In this document: piece by piece, positions 27,350-34,681 of the stretch
Position numbering within the stretch: the stretch's first letter is position 1
Layout: each line of letters starts with the position of its first letter
Assembly: GCA_040878185.1 (NCBI GenBank)
Contig: JBBDMS010000053.1
Coordinates: 1-64,000, forward strand
Length of the DNA stretch: 64,000 nucleotides
DNA from: JAWXBK01 sp040878185
GTDB taxonomy: Bacteria; Pseudomonadota; Alphaproteobacteria; Dongiales; Dongiaceae
Direction: 5' to 3'
The notes under the pieces: model-generated
The model's database searches: none
The model's input: only the letters and a program-made list of their open reading frames with translations
What the model was told of the DNA's origin: nothing
Program-made: the position numbers and the translations under genes

Positions 27350-27574
27350 TCAATCAACCTGGTCGACGACGTAACCGGCTGCTACACCGGCAGCAGCGCC
27401 AATGGCAGCGCCCGTTGCGACGCCAAGGCCACCGGTCAGCGCACCGACCACGGCACCCGCGCCGGCACCGATCGCGCCACCGGACAACATGCTCTGCTCC
27501 GTCGAATTGAGACCAGTGCATCCGGCGGTCGACAACAGCGCCACAACGCAGAGAGCTGGAAGAGTGCGTTTCAT
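27350..27574 (-). CDS. Small glycine-zipper lipoprotein
   Basis: 74 residues from the ATG at 27574. A lipoprotein signal (PALCVVALLSTAGC, lipobox STAGC, Cys near residue 19) is followed by a glycine zipper with GG/GA repeats (SGGAIGAGAGAVVGALTGG) ending VAAGYVVDQVD. Such proteins insert in or associate with the outer membrane; the precise role is unknown. An Arg-rich upstream extension of the frame is not part of the gene. Confidence 0.85.
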   Translation of the reverse strand: MKRTLPALCVVALLSTAGCTGLNSTEQSMLSGGAIGAGAGAVVGALTGGLGVATGAAIGAAAGVAAGYVVDQVD

Positions 27575-28097
27575 CTTGCGAGCCTCCGTTATTCGTCCAA
27601 CCCTCTGGATATAGGGACGGGCCGATGGGGCGTCCTGTGGCAAAGCTGTGCCGATCGGACCCCGCAGCACGCCAACGAAAACGCCCGCCTGGCGCGGCAA
27701 TCCGGTCGATCGCGACCGAAGCCCGCGTTATGCAACGCGCGGACGCATGCGGCGGCGGGGTAAAAATGCGCCTGCACGCAATCGACCATCAATCCGCCAT
27801 AATTCTACTTTAACGGGTATGACTCTCTTCTCGGGAGGGCTGTCCGATGCGTACATGCCTTTTGCTGCTTGTACTGATTTACTGATTTCAATGATGCCAT
27901 TCGTCGCTCAGCACAGGACAGCGGCAACCGTGTCGCCTTTTTGGCAATCTTCACACATCAATTCTGAGCGCGATTTCAGGTATCTCGATGAGCTGTTGAT
28001 TCTTCCCGACGGCGACATGATTCTTTGCCTTATAATCTACCGCAGATTAACGCATTATCAAGAAGAATCGTAACTGCCGGCCGCTATTGCGACCGCT
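27575..28097. other. Intergenic region, mostly without recognisable gene
   Basis: About 520 bp between the lipoprotein gene and the bfd promoter. Composition becomes AT-richer after about 27800. One open frame (27819-28073, plus, 84 codons) is listed separately as doubtful. Nothing else is recognised. Confidence 0.4.
27819..28073 (+). CDS. Doubtful small ORF, hypothetical
   Basis: 84 codons from ATG at 27819; the C-terminal part reads RYLDELLILPDGDMILCLIIYRRLTHYQEES. I recognise no family, signal peptide or motif. A CGGG before the ATG is a poor ribosome binding site. AT-richer composition than the flanks might mean a foreign fragment or simply regulatory DNA before bfd. Confidence 0.2.
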   Translation: MTLFSGGLSDAYMPFAACTDLLISMMPFVAQHRTAATVSPFWQSSHINSERDFRYLDELLILPDGDMILCLIIYRRLTHYQEES

Positions 28098-28129
28098 ATT
28101 GCAAATCATTCGCATCTCAAGCATATAAT
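28098..28129 (+). promoter_or_regulatory. Putative Fur box and promoter of bfd
   Basis: ATTGCAAATCATTCGCATC (28098-28116) resembles a Fur site and the one before the imelysin operon (shared TTGCAAAT). It overlaps a possible promoter TTGCAA (28099-28104) - 19 bp - TATAAT (28124-28129), 30 bp before the bfd start. This placement fits iron-dependent repression. Confidence 0.6.
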
Positions 28130-28158
28130 CGCGCGTCCGAACCTGGAGCCGTGCCGCG

Positions 28159-28368
28159 ATGTATGTCTGCATCTGCAACGCCCTGAAGGAAGCCGAAGCG
28201 CGCCGCGTCGCGCCCGACTGCGTTGCCGAGCATGAGATCTACGGACAACTCGGCTGCGCGCCGCAATGCGGACGCTGCATTCCGCAAATGAGAGCCATTC
28301 TCACTGAAACGCGTGTCACGACGATTGCATCGCAATCGGCGGACGTTCCGCACGTCGCTGCCGAGTAA
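28159..28368 (+). CDS. bfd: Bacterioferritin-associated ferredoxin
   Basis: 69 residues. The four [2Fe-2S] cysteine ligands are Cys4 and Cys6 (YVCICN) and Cys37 and Cys40 (APQCGRC), the Bfd spacing. Bfd binds bacterioferritin and passes electrons to its haem to release stored iron. bfr follows 182 bp downstream. The C-terminal third (from about residue 47) is not typical Bfd sequence and is partly duplicated downstream. Confidence 0.93.
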   Translation: MYVCICNALKEAEARRVAPDCVAEHEIYGQLGCAPQCGRCIPQMRAILTETRVTTIASQSADVPHVAAE

Positions 28369-28412
28369 CGGCTCGCGTCGACGTCGCGCAACGCGACATG
28401 TCGACAGCCGCT

Positions 28413-28433
28413 AATGAAACCTATTCTCAATCA
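28413..28433 (+). promoter_or_regulatory. Possible second Fur-like site before bfr
   Basis: AATGAAACCTATTCTCAATCA resembles half of a Fur site (TTCTCA half-site, AATGA half-site). It coincides with the start of the bfd duplication, whose parent in bfd (around 28291-28307) reads AATGAGAGCCATTCTCA with perfect TGAGA/TCTCA arms. Confidence 0.4.
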
Positions 28434-28491
28434 ATGGCGTGTCACAACGATTGCACCGCAATTGGTGGACGTTCTGCATCTCGTTCCTAGA
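28424..28491 (+). repeat. Diverged partial duplication of the bfd 3' end
   Basis: The stretch from ATTCTCA to a TAA at 28491 aligns without gaps to 28304-28368 of bfd (shared CGTGTCAC.ACGATTGCA.CGCAAT). In frame it would read ILNQWRVTTIAPQLVDVLHLVPR against ILTETRVTTIASQSADVPHVAAE. There is no start codon, so it is a non-coding remnant between bfd and bfr. Confidence 0.8.
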
Positions 28492-28550
28492 TAATAGGCA
28501 TTCACCACGCGCCGATTCTCCCGGCGCTCCCGCTGGCACGGGAGGGAGCG

Positions 28551-29030
28551 ATGCAAGGCGACAAACAGGTTATCTCTTTTCTCAATCGCGTGCTCACCAA
28601 CGAGCTCACCGCGATCAATCAATATTTCCTGCACGCGCGCATGCTCAAGAACTGGGGCATCACCAAACTCGGCAAGCGCGAGCACGAGGAATCGATCGAC
28701 GAGATGAAGCATGCGGACAAGCTGATCGAACGGATCCTGTTCCTCGACGGCCTGCCGAACCTGCAGGATCTCGGACGGCTGATGATCGGCGAGAATGTCG
28801 AGGAGATCATCGCAGCCGACCTCAAGCTCGAATATGACGGGCTGCCGGTGCTGCGCGAGGCGATCGCCTATTGCGAAACGTCGAAGGATTATATCTCGCG
28901 CGAGCTGATCGAGGATATTCTCGAGAGCGAAGAAGAACATATCGACTTCCTCGAGACGCAGCAGGGCCTGATCCGCTCGATGGGGCTGCAGAACTACATC
29001 CAGCTCCAGAGCGAATCCGCCGAATCCTGA
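28551..29030 (+). CDS. bfr: Bacterioferritin
   Basis: 159 residues, standard length. Ferroxidase and haem residues fall at the same positions as in E. coli Bfr: Glu18 (LTNELTAINQYF), Glu51, Met52 (haem ligand) and His54 in IDEMKHADK; DILESEEEHIDFLETQ holds the Glu127/His130 region. Stores ferric iron in a 24-mer with bound haem. A GGGAGGG ribosome binding site precedes the ATG. It forms an iron storage and release pair with bfd. Confidence 0.96.
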   Translation: MQGDKQVISFLNRVLTNELTAINQYFLHARMLKNWGITKLGKREHEESIDEMKHADKLIERILFLDGLPNLQDLGRLMIGENVEEIIAADLKLEYDGLPVLREAIAYCETSKDYISRELIEDILESEEEHIDFLETQQGLIRSMGLQNYIQLQSESAES

Positions 29031-29357
29031 GCAGCCGTTGGCACCGGTTTTACCGGCGGCGCCAGACGGGCGCGCCGCGACGTGTCGCCTAGTGCGCCTC
29101 GGCCCAGTTGTCGGCGATGCCGGCATCGGCGACCAGCGGCACCGAAAGCTCGAGCGCGGGGCCGGCGGCACCCTCCATCACGCGGCGTACCAGGGCTGCC
29201 GATATAGCGCCGTTTCTCTAGTTTATCCCTTTGGCGCTTTGAGATGCTCCGCCTTCACACCCGCTTTAATTGCCCCTGCTCGTAAACAGCACGTTGTACA
29301 GGCTTTCGTAGAGTACGTGGTTTGCTGTAATTTGCTATAGTTAGATTGATTCGCCCA
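29031..29357. other. Intergenic region containing the left polA-derived junction and island leader
   Basis: GC-rich until about 29200, then clearly AT-rich. It contains the polA 3'-end copy (29090-29200) and a 150-bp AT-rich leader before the HD gene. No integrase or other ORF of note is present. Confidence 0.7.
29090..29200 (-). repeat. Left direct repeat: copy of the polA 3' end (attL-like)
   Basis: 29090-29166 is identical over 77 bp to 31426-31502, the last codons and stop of polA. The next 34 bp (29167-29200) match polA with 9 differences; as codons these are five synonymous changes and two replacements (Gly to Arg, Lys to Gly). Read on the minus strand it still encodes polA's last 37 residues plus a stop. 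It marks one edge of the AT-rich island. Confidence 0.92.
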
Positions 29358-30809
29358 ATGGGAAATGGGGGTGCTCCTTTGGCTAAGTCAAAAATTAAGA
29401 AGCCACCCAGGCATGCTCATTTGAGACGTGATCAGCGGATCAGGGACCCAATTCATAACTTGATAAAATTCAATTCCACTGAAGGAATTGATTACGTTCT
29501 TTGGAATCTCATCGGGCAACCTGAGTTTCAACGATTGCGACGTATTCGCCAGCTTGGGTTTGCCGATATCGTATTCCCAGGCGCGACACACAGTCGGTTC
29601 TCTCACGCTTTGGGCGCCATGCAAATGGCTCGGAGTATGCTCGATGTACTTCGCAAAAATCGAGCGTTTAAGGATTCTCGTTGGGACCCACGTTTATGGG
29701 AGCCGGCGACGTTGTGTGCAGCGTTACTGCACGACGTTGGGCATGGGCCTTTTTCACATGTGTTTGAAGAAGTCAGCGAAGATTTGTGTTCGGAGGCGAT
29801 GTCACACGAAGATTGGACGCTCGAATTTATAAGCAATGGTGGAGTTGCAGACATCCTTAAAAAGCATTCATCGGAACTCCTAGCGAACACTAAGAGCTTT
29901 TTTGAGACTGAGCCGGGCTATAACCCATACTCGGCCGTTGTTTCCAGTCAACTCGACGCTGATCGACTGGACTTCCTATTTCGAGACAGACACTACACTG
30001 GAGTTAAATTTGGCGGCATTGATCTTTCGTGGATACTTGATTCACTCCAGATTCAAGAGGTTCAACTGCAACAAGATGTAACAGAGTTCTGTTTTGTAAT
30101 TTCAGAAAAAGGCTTGTCCGCGGTTCAAGAATACATCTATCTGTATATGGACATGTACAATAAAGTTTACTTTCACAAGACTGCTCGTGCTGCGCAGACA
30201 ATGATGTACCTAATGCTCAAGGAAGTACTAAGTAACACCTCGAACCTCAGTTCCACGATAGAAGATCTGCCGATTATACAATTCTTTGAGCAAACTAAAA
30301 AGCTTAAGCGAAAAAATCGAACGAAAAATCTCGGCCAAGTATCGGCTGCATACCGTGCGTTGTATCTCCGCTTGGATGACACTGCCGTATGGGCACTCGT
30401 GAACGCATTGAGTATCGATAAAAAACAGCCTGGACATAACTTAGCGTGCAGATTACTAAATCGAGACTTGTTTAAACCACTTACATTGCCAAAGCGTCCA
30501 ACTGAGAGTTTTTCACCTCAGAAGAAGGCTCAATTTGAAAAACAACTTAATAAAAAAGGTATAGTCTCATATCGAGATACCCCGCCTCCGAAGGGATTCA
30601 AAAAGTACGAATTTACAGAAGAAGAGCCGGGCAAGTATTTGCTGAACATACTCGTGGAAAGTGAGTTTGATAGAGAGCCAAAGCCGATCAGTTCACTCGT
30701 ACCTGCGTTAGCTGAGCTTGCTGAGCGCCCGCCCGCGCGGCTTTATTTTTTGACAGAAGCGGACAGAAGTAGAGCTCGAGACCTATGGAAAGAAATTGAC
30801 AGGCCATGA
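29358..30809 (+). CDS. HD superfamily phosphohydrolase, SAMHD1/YwfO-like (putative dNTP triphosphohydrolase)
   Basis: 483 residues from ATG 29358; TTG at 29346 or 29379 are alternatives. The HD metal site is complete: His83 in HSRFSHALG, His125-Asp126 in LLHDVGHGPFSH, and Asp205 in LDADRLDFLFRD. His129 and His134 correspond to SAMHD1 His210 and His215. The opening RDQRIRDPIHNLIKF is typical of the YwfO/SAMHD1 branch. Such enzymes hydrolyse dNTPs to nucleosides and triphosphate, and dNTP depletion is a known antiviral mechanism. It is AT-rich, unlike its neighbours, and paired with a YwgA-like gene, as ywfO and ywgA are in Bacillus. Activity is inferred. Confidence 0.82.
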   Translation: MGNGGAPLAKSKIKKPPRHAHLRRDQRIRDPIHNLIKFNSTEGIDYVLWNLIGQPEFQRLRRIRQLGFADIVFPGATHSRFSHALGAMQMARSMLDVLRKNRAFKDSRWDPRLWEPATLCAALLHDVGHGPFSHVFEEVSEDLCSEAMSHEDWTLEFISNGGVADILKKHSSELLANTKSFFETEPGYNPYSAVVSSQLDADRLDFLFRDRHYTGVKFGGIDLSWILDSLQIQEVQLQQDVTEFCFVISEKGLSAVQEYIYLYMDMYNKVYFHKTARAAQTMMYLMLKEVLSNTSNLSSTIEDLPIIQFFEQTKKLKRKNRTKNLGQVSAAYRALYLRLDDTAVWALVNALSIDKKQPGHNLACRLLNRDLFKPLTLPKRPTESFSPQKKAQFEKQLNKKGIVSYRDTPPPKGFKKYEFTEEEPGKYLLNILVESEFDREPKPISSLVPALAELAERPPARLYFLTEADRSRARDLWKEIDRP

Positions 30810-30900
30810 AATGGCTTGTCCTGGGACGGTTGCCAACGCCTGTAGATTATGAGTCAATGTCCTAGTTTTTCTCCGAGTCGCAGCAACCCGAGTGGACACC

Positions 30901-31416
30901 ATGTCAAAGCGCGATGCTGCAAAAAGCTTGGTTATTTCAATGCTTTACGTTTTGCCTCGGCACCAGGTCGAAGGACGGAAGCGTCTTCAGAAACTGGCGT
31001 ATCTTTCAGGATGTGGCGTTCAAGATGAGACGGTATCATCATACCGTCTACATTTTTTTGGCCCCTATAGTAAAGATGTTGCAATTGCCACCGATGACTT
31101 AGTGTTTTCTGGCGAACTCACCGAAAAGTTGGCATCTATTTCTAACAGCGATTCACTGCAGTTCTGCTACGAACTCACTTCGAACGCGACCAAGCCTACA
31201 TCTAAAACGACAAAGCGACTTCAGCCCCTACTAGAGCAGCTTGACCATTTCACTACCGTGGAGCTGGAGGTTGCCTCGACTGTGGCTTATCACCTTACTA
31301 GGGGTGAAAGTTATGAAACTGCTGTGGCTAAAACGAAAGAAATGAAACCTAATCGCGCTGTGCTGCCTGTCCTTAGAAAAGCAGAAGCGATTCTAGAAAC
31401 AATCGGCCTACGATAA
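30901..31416 (+). CDS. YwgA-like protein
   Basis: 171 residues (ATG at 30901; GTG at 30892 also possible). The segment VEGRKRLQKLAYLSGCGV followed by YRLHFFGPYSKDVAIATDDLVFSGEL matches the pattern of YwgA-family and related small proteins (GR..LQK..YL, then YGPYS). The C-terminal half is helical and charged. The biochemical role is unknown; the family often lies beside an HD hydrolase of the YwfO type, as here. The 91-bp spacing from the HD gene fits an operon. Regulator, antitoxin-like inhibitor or co-effector are all possible. Confidence 0.65.
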   Translation: MSKRDAAKSLVISMLYVLPRHQVEGRKRLQKLAYLSGCGVQDETVSSYRLHFFGPYSKDVAIATDDLVFSGELTEKLASISNSDSLQFCYELTSNATKPTSKTTKRLQPLLEQLDHFTTVELEVASTVAYHLTRGESYETAVAKTKEMKPNRAVLPVLRKAEAILETIGLR

Positions 31417-31424
31417 GCAAACGT

Positions 31425-34340
31425 TTAGTGCGCCTCGGCCCAGTTGTCGGCGATGCCGGCATCGGCGACCAGCGGCACCGAAAGCTCGAGCGCGGGGCCG
31501 GCCGCCTTTTCCATCACGCCACGCACCAGAGCTGCCGTCTTCTCCGCCTCTTGGGCCGGCACCTCGAACAGCAATTCGTCATGCACCTGGAGCAGCATGC
31601 GCGCGCCGAGCCTGGCCGCATCGAGGGCGGCCGGAATGCGGACCATCGCGCGCTTGATGATGTCGGCGGCGGTGCCCTGGATCGGCGCGTTGATCGCGGC
31701 GCGCTCCATGAAGCTGCGGCGGGCGGGATTCTTGTCCTTGATGCCCGGCAGATGGCAGCGCCGTCCGTAGAGCGTCGCGACATAGCCGCGCTCGTGCGCT
31801 TCCTTGCGCGTCCGATCCATATACGCGCGGATGCCGGGGAACCGCTCGAAATAGGCCTCGATGAAAGCCTTCGCTTCGCTCTGGGCGATGCCAAGCTGGC
31901 GCGCGAGGCCGAACGGGCTGATGCCATAGATGATGCCGAAATTGATCGCCTTGGCGCGGCGCCGCACCATCGGGTCCATGCCCTCGACCGGCACGCCGAA
32001 CACCTGGCTTGCGGTCATCGCGTGAATGTCGATGCCGTCGCGGAACGCATCCTTGAGCGGCTGCACGTCGGCCATGTGGGCGGCGATGCGCAACTCGATC
32101 TGCGAATAATCGACCGACAGCAGCTTCATGCCCTTTTCGGCAACGAAGGCATGGCGGATCTTGCGGCCTTCCTCGGTGCGCACGGGAATGTTCTGCAGGT
32201 TCGGGTCGGTCGAGGAGAGCCGCCCGGTCGAGGTCGCGGCCAAAGCGAAGCAGGTATGGACGCGGCCGGTTGCCGGATTGATCTGCTCGAGCAGCGCGTC
32301 GGTGTAGGTGCTCTTGAGTTTGGCGAGCTGGCGCCAGTCGAGCACACGCGCCGGCAGATCGTGGCCCTGTGCCGCCAGATCCTCGAGCACGTCGGCGCCG
32401 GTCGAATACGCACCCGTCTTGCCCTTCTGTCCGCCCGCGAGCCCCATCTCGTCGAACAACACTTCGCCGAGCTGCTTGGGCGAGCCGATATTGAATTCGC
32501 GGCCGGCAAGCTTGTGGATGCCGGTTTCGAGTTCGCCGAGCCGCTTCTCGAAGTCCTCCGAGAGGCGTTGCAGCGCGATGCGGTCGACCTTGACGCCGGC
32601 CTGCTCCATCGCGGCCACGATCGGCACCAGCGGCCGCTCGATCGTCTCGTAGACGGTGAGCAGCCGCTCGCGGAGCAGCATCGGCTTCAGCAGGCCGGCG
32701 AGCGCCCGGGTGACGGCGGCATCTTCGGCCGCATACTCGCAGGCCCGATCGAGCGGCACGCGGTCGAAGGAGACCTGCGCCTTGCCGCTCCCGGCGACAT
32801 CGCTGAACTTGATCGTCGAATGGCCGAAATGCAGCTCGGCGAGTTCGTCCATGCCGTGGCCGTGGCCGCCGGCTTCAAGCACGTAAGACATCAGCATCGT
32901 GTCCTCGATCGGACCGATCTCGATCCCGTGCCCGCGCATGATGACCGTGTCGTATTTGATGTTCTGGCCGATCTTGAGGATCGAAGGATCCTCGAGCAGC
33001 GGCTTCAGCAGCGCCAGCGCGCGATCGATCGGAATCTGACCGGGCAGCAGCGCGCCGCCCGATCCGTCGCCACCGCCTGCGCTGTCGCCGAGATCGAGAT
33101 TGCCCTGGTCGCGTCCCGGCCCGCGATGGGCGAGCGGCACATAGCAGGCCTCATCCGGCGTGACCGACAGCGAGAAACCGACCAGGTTGGCGACTACGGC
33201 ATCGAGCGCCGTCGTTTCGGTATCGAAGGCAACCGCGCCCGCCTCGTAAGCGCGCGCGATCCAGCCGGCGAGCGCGGCCTCGTCGGTCACCAGATGGCAG
33301 GCGAATTTGCCGCTCCAGGCCGTTGCGGGCTTTGCCACCGATGGCCGTGCTGTGGATGGCTTTGCGGCGGCAACCGGCACCGGCAAGTTACTGCCCGGCC
33401 CCGCCGCATCCTCGGCGCGAACCGGCATTGCGCTGGTGACATCGACCGCCACGTCGTCGGCCTTCATGCCGAGCCGCGATTCCATCTTCGCGATCAGCGA
33501 GCGGAACTGGTTCAGCTTGAGGAATCCGAACAAGGAAGCCGGCTCCGGCTGGCGGCGATCGAACGCGTCGAGCGGCTCGGGCACCGGCACGTCGTCGCGC
33601 AACCGCACCAGCTCGCGGCTCATGCGCGCCTTGTCGGCATTGTCGAGCAGGGTCTGGCGGCGCTTCGGCTGTTTGATTTCGCCGGCACGCTCGAGCAGCG
33701 TATCGAGATCGCCATAGAAGTTGATCAGTTCCGCCGCGGTCTTGACGCCGATCCCCGGCACGCCCGGCACGTTGTCGCTCGAATCGCCGGCGAGCGACTG
33801 CACGTCGACCACCTTGTCGGGCGTGACGCCGAATTTCTCCATCACCGCATCGAAACTGAGGCGGCGGTTCTTGATCGGATCGAGCAGCGTCACCTTGTCG
33901 GAAACGAGCTGCATCAGATCCTTGTCGGACGAGACGATCGTCACGTCGGCACCGGCCGCGACCGCCTGTTTCGTGTAGGTCGCGATCAGATCGTCGGCCT
34001 CGAAGCCGCGCAACTCGACGCAGGGCACGTTGCAGGCGCGCGTCGCGTCGCGGATCAGGGCAAATTGCGGGATCAGATCGTCGGGCGGCGGCGGCCGGTT
34101 CGCCTTGTAGTCGGCATAGATCTCGTTGCGGAAATTCTCGCGCGCGCTGTCGAAGATGACGGCGAGATGATCGGCATCGCTGTCTTCGACCAGCTTGAGC
34201 AGCATCGACGTAAAGCCGAGCACGGCATTGACCGTCGTGCCGTCGTCGCGGGTCAGCGGCGGCAGCGCGTGATAGGCCCGGAAGATGTAACCGGACCCGT
34301 CGACCAGATAGATATGCTTGAGAGGCTGCTTCTTGCTCAT
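31425..34340 (-). CDS. polA: DNA polymerase I
   Basis: 971 residues from ATG 34340 (MSKKQPLKHIYLVDG). 5'-3' exonuclease domain (VIFDSARENFRNEIYADYKANR, SSDKDLMQLV, GDSSDNVPGVPGIG), a 3'-5' proofreading domain with DTETTALD near residue 350, and the polymerase domain with LSVDYSQIELRIAAHM, RRRAKAINFGIIYG and LQVHDELLFEVP. It fills gaps in repair and matures Okazaki fragments. A Pro/Ala/Ser-rich linker near 310-335 separates the exonuclease domains. The last codons are duplicated at 29090. Confidence 0.97.
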   Translation of the reverse strand: MSKKQPLKHIYLVDGSGYIFRAYHALPPLTRDDGTTVNAVLGFTSMLLKLVEDSDADHLAVIFDSARENFRNEIYADYKANRPPPPDDLIPQFALIRDATRACNVPCVELRGFEADDLIATYTKQAVAAGADVTIVSSDKDLMQLVSDKVTLLDPIKNRRLSFDAVMEKFGVTPDKVVDVQSLAGDSSDNVPGVPGIGVKTAAELINFYGDLDTLLERAGEIKQPKRRQTLLDNADKARMSRELVRLRDDVPVPEPLDAFDRRQPEPASLFGFLKLNQFRSLIAKMESRLGMKADDVAVDVTSAMPVRAEDAAGPGSNLPVPVAAAKPSTARPSVAKPATAWSGKFACHLVTDEAALAGWIARAYEAGAVAFDTETTALDAVVANLVGFSLSVTPDEACYVPLAHRGPGRDQGNLDLGDSAGGGDGSGGALLPGQIPIDRALALLKPLLEDPSILKIGQNIKYDTVIMRGHGIEIGPIEDTMLMSYVLEAGGHGHGMDELAELHFGHSTIKFSDVAGSGKAQVSFDRVPLDRACEYAAEDAAVTRALAGLLKPMLLRERLLTVYETIERPLVPIVAAMEQAGVKVDRIALQRLSEDFEKRLGELETGIHKLAGREFNIGSPKQLGEVLFDEMGLAGGQKGKTGAYSTGADVLEDLAAQGHDLPARVLDWRQLAKLKSTYTDALLEQINPATGRVHTCFALAATSTGRLSSTDPNLQNIPVRTEEGRKIRHAFVAEKGMKLLSVDYSQIELRIAAHMADVQPLKDAFRDGIDIHAMTASQVFGVPVEGMDPMVRRRAKAINFGIIYGISPFGLARQLGIAQSEAKAFIEAYFERFPGIRAYMDRTRKEAHERGYVATLYGRRCHLPGIKDKNPARRSFMERAAINAPIQGTAADIIKRAMVRIPAALDAARLGARMLLQVHDELLFEVPAQEAEKTAALVRGVMEKAAGPALELSVPLVADAGIADNWAEAH
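31426..31502 (-). repeat. Right direct repeat: authentic polA 3' end (attR-like core)
   Basis: 77 bp identical to 29090-29166, ending at the polA stop codon (TAA here, TAG in the left copy). It is the presumed crossover core of the island. Confidence 0.9.
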
Positions 34341-34379
34341 GGATGCCGCATTATACAAGCCGGCGACGGCGGCACGGAA

Positions 34380-34577
34380 CTAATGCGCGGCGCCCCGGCG
34401 AGCGCCGGCCTTCAGCACATAATGTCGGCTGCAATAGGGGCATTCGATCCAGCGCTCCCCACTCTGATCGGGAGGCCCGATATGGAGATAGACGCGCGGA
34501 TGGCCGAGCGGCCCGTCGCCGCCGTCGCAGGCAACGGTCTCGCGATCGGTTTCGATGGTCTCGAGCGGTTCGGTCAT
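34380..34577 (-). CDS. Zinc-finger domain protein (zf-CHCC, NDUFS6-like)
   Basis: 65 residues. The zf-CHCC pattern is complete: Cys in VACDGG, His in GHPRVYLHI, and the pair CPYCSRHYVL. In bacteria these small proteins are related to the NDUFS6 accessory subunit of complex I; free-standing roles are unclear. It sits just upstream of polA on the same strand with 39 bp between them. Confidence 0.88.
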   Translation of the reverse strand: MTEPLETIETDRETVACDGGDGPLGHPRVYLHIGPPDQSGERWIECPYCSRHYVLKAGARRGAAH

Positions 34578-34681
34578 GCGGGGATTTCCGGACTGATGGC
34601 GCGCCTTGGGTTCGGCCGGCGGATATTAGGCGGGCGGGGCGTTGCGGATCAATCGCCGCGCGCCTGCCGACAGGACGGATA

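Larger units (their letters stand above)
29167..31425. mobile_element. AT-rich two-gene genomic island at the 3' end of polA
   Basis: About 2.26 kb of visibly lower GC and different codon use lies between two copies of the polA 3' terminus. It carries an HD-domain hydrolase and a YwgA-like gene, both on plus. The arrangement is that of an element integrated into a gene's 3' end so that the gene is restored. No integrase, transposase or terminal inverted repeats are visible, so mobilisation would have to be in trans or the machinery was lost. Confidence 0.75.
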
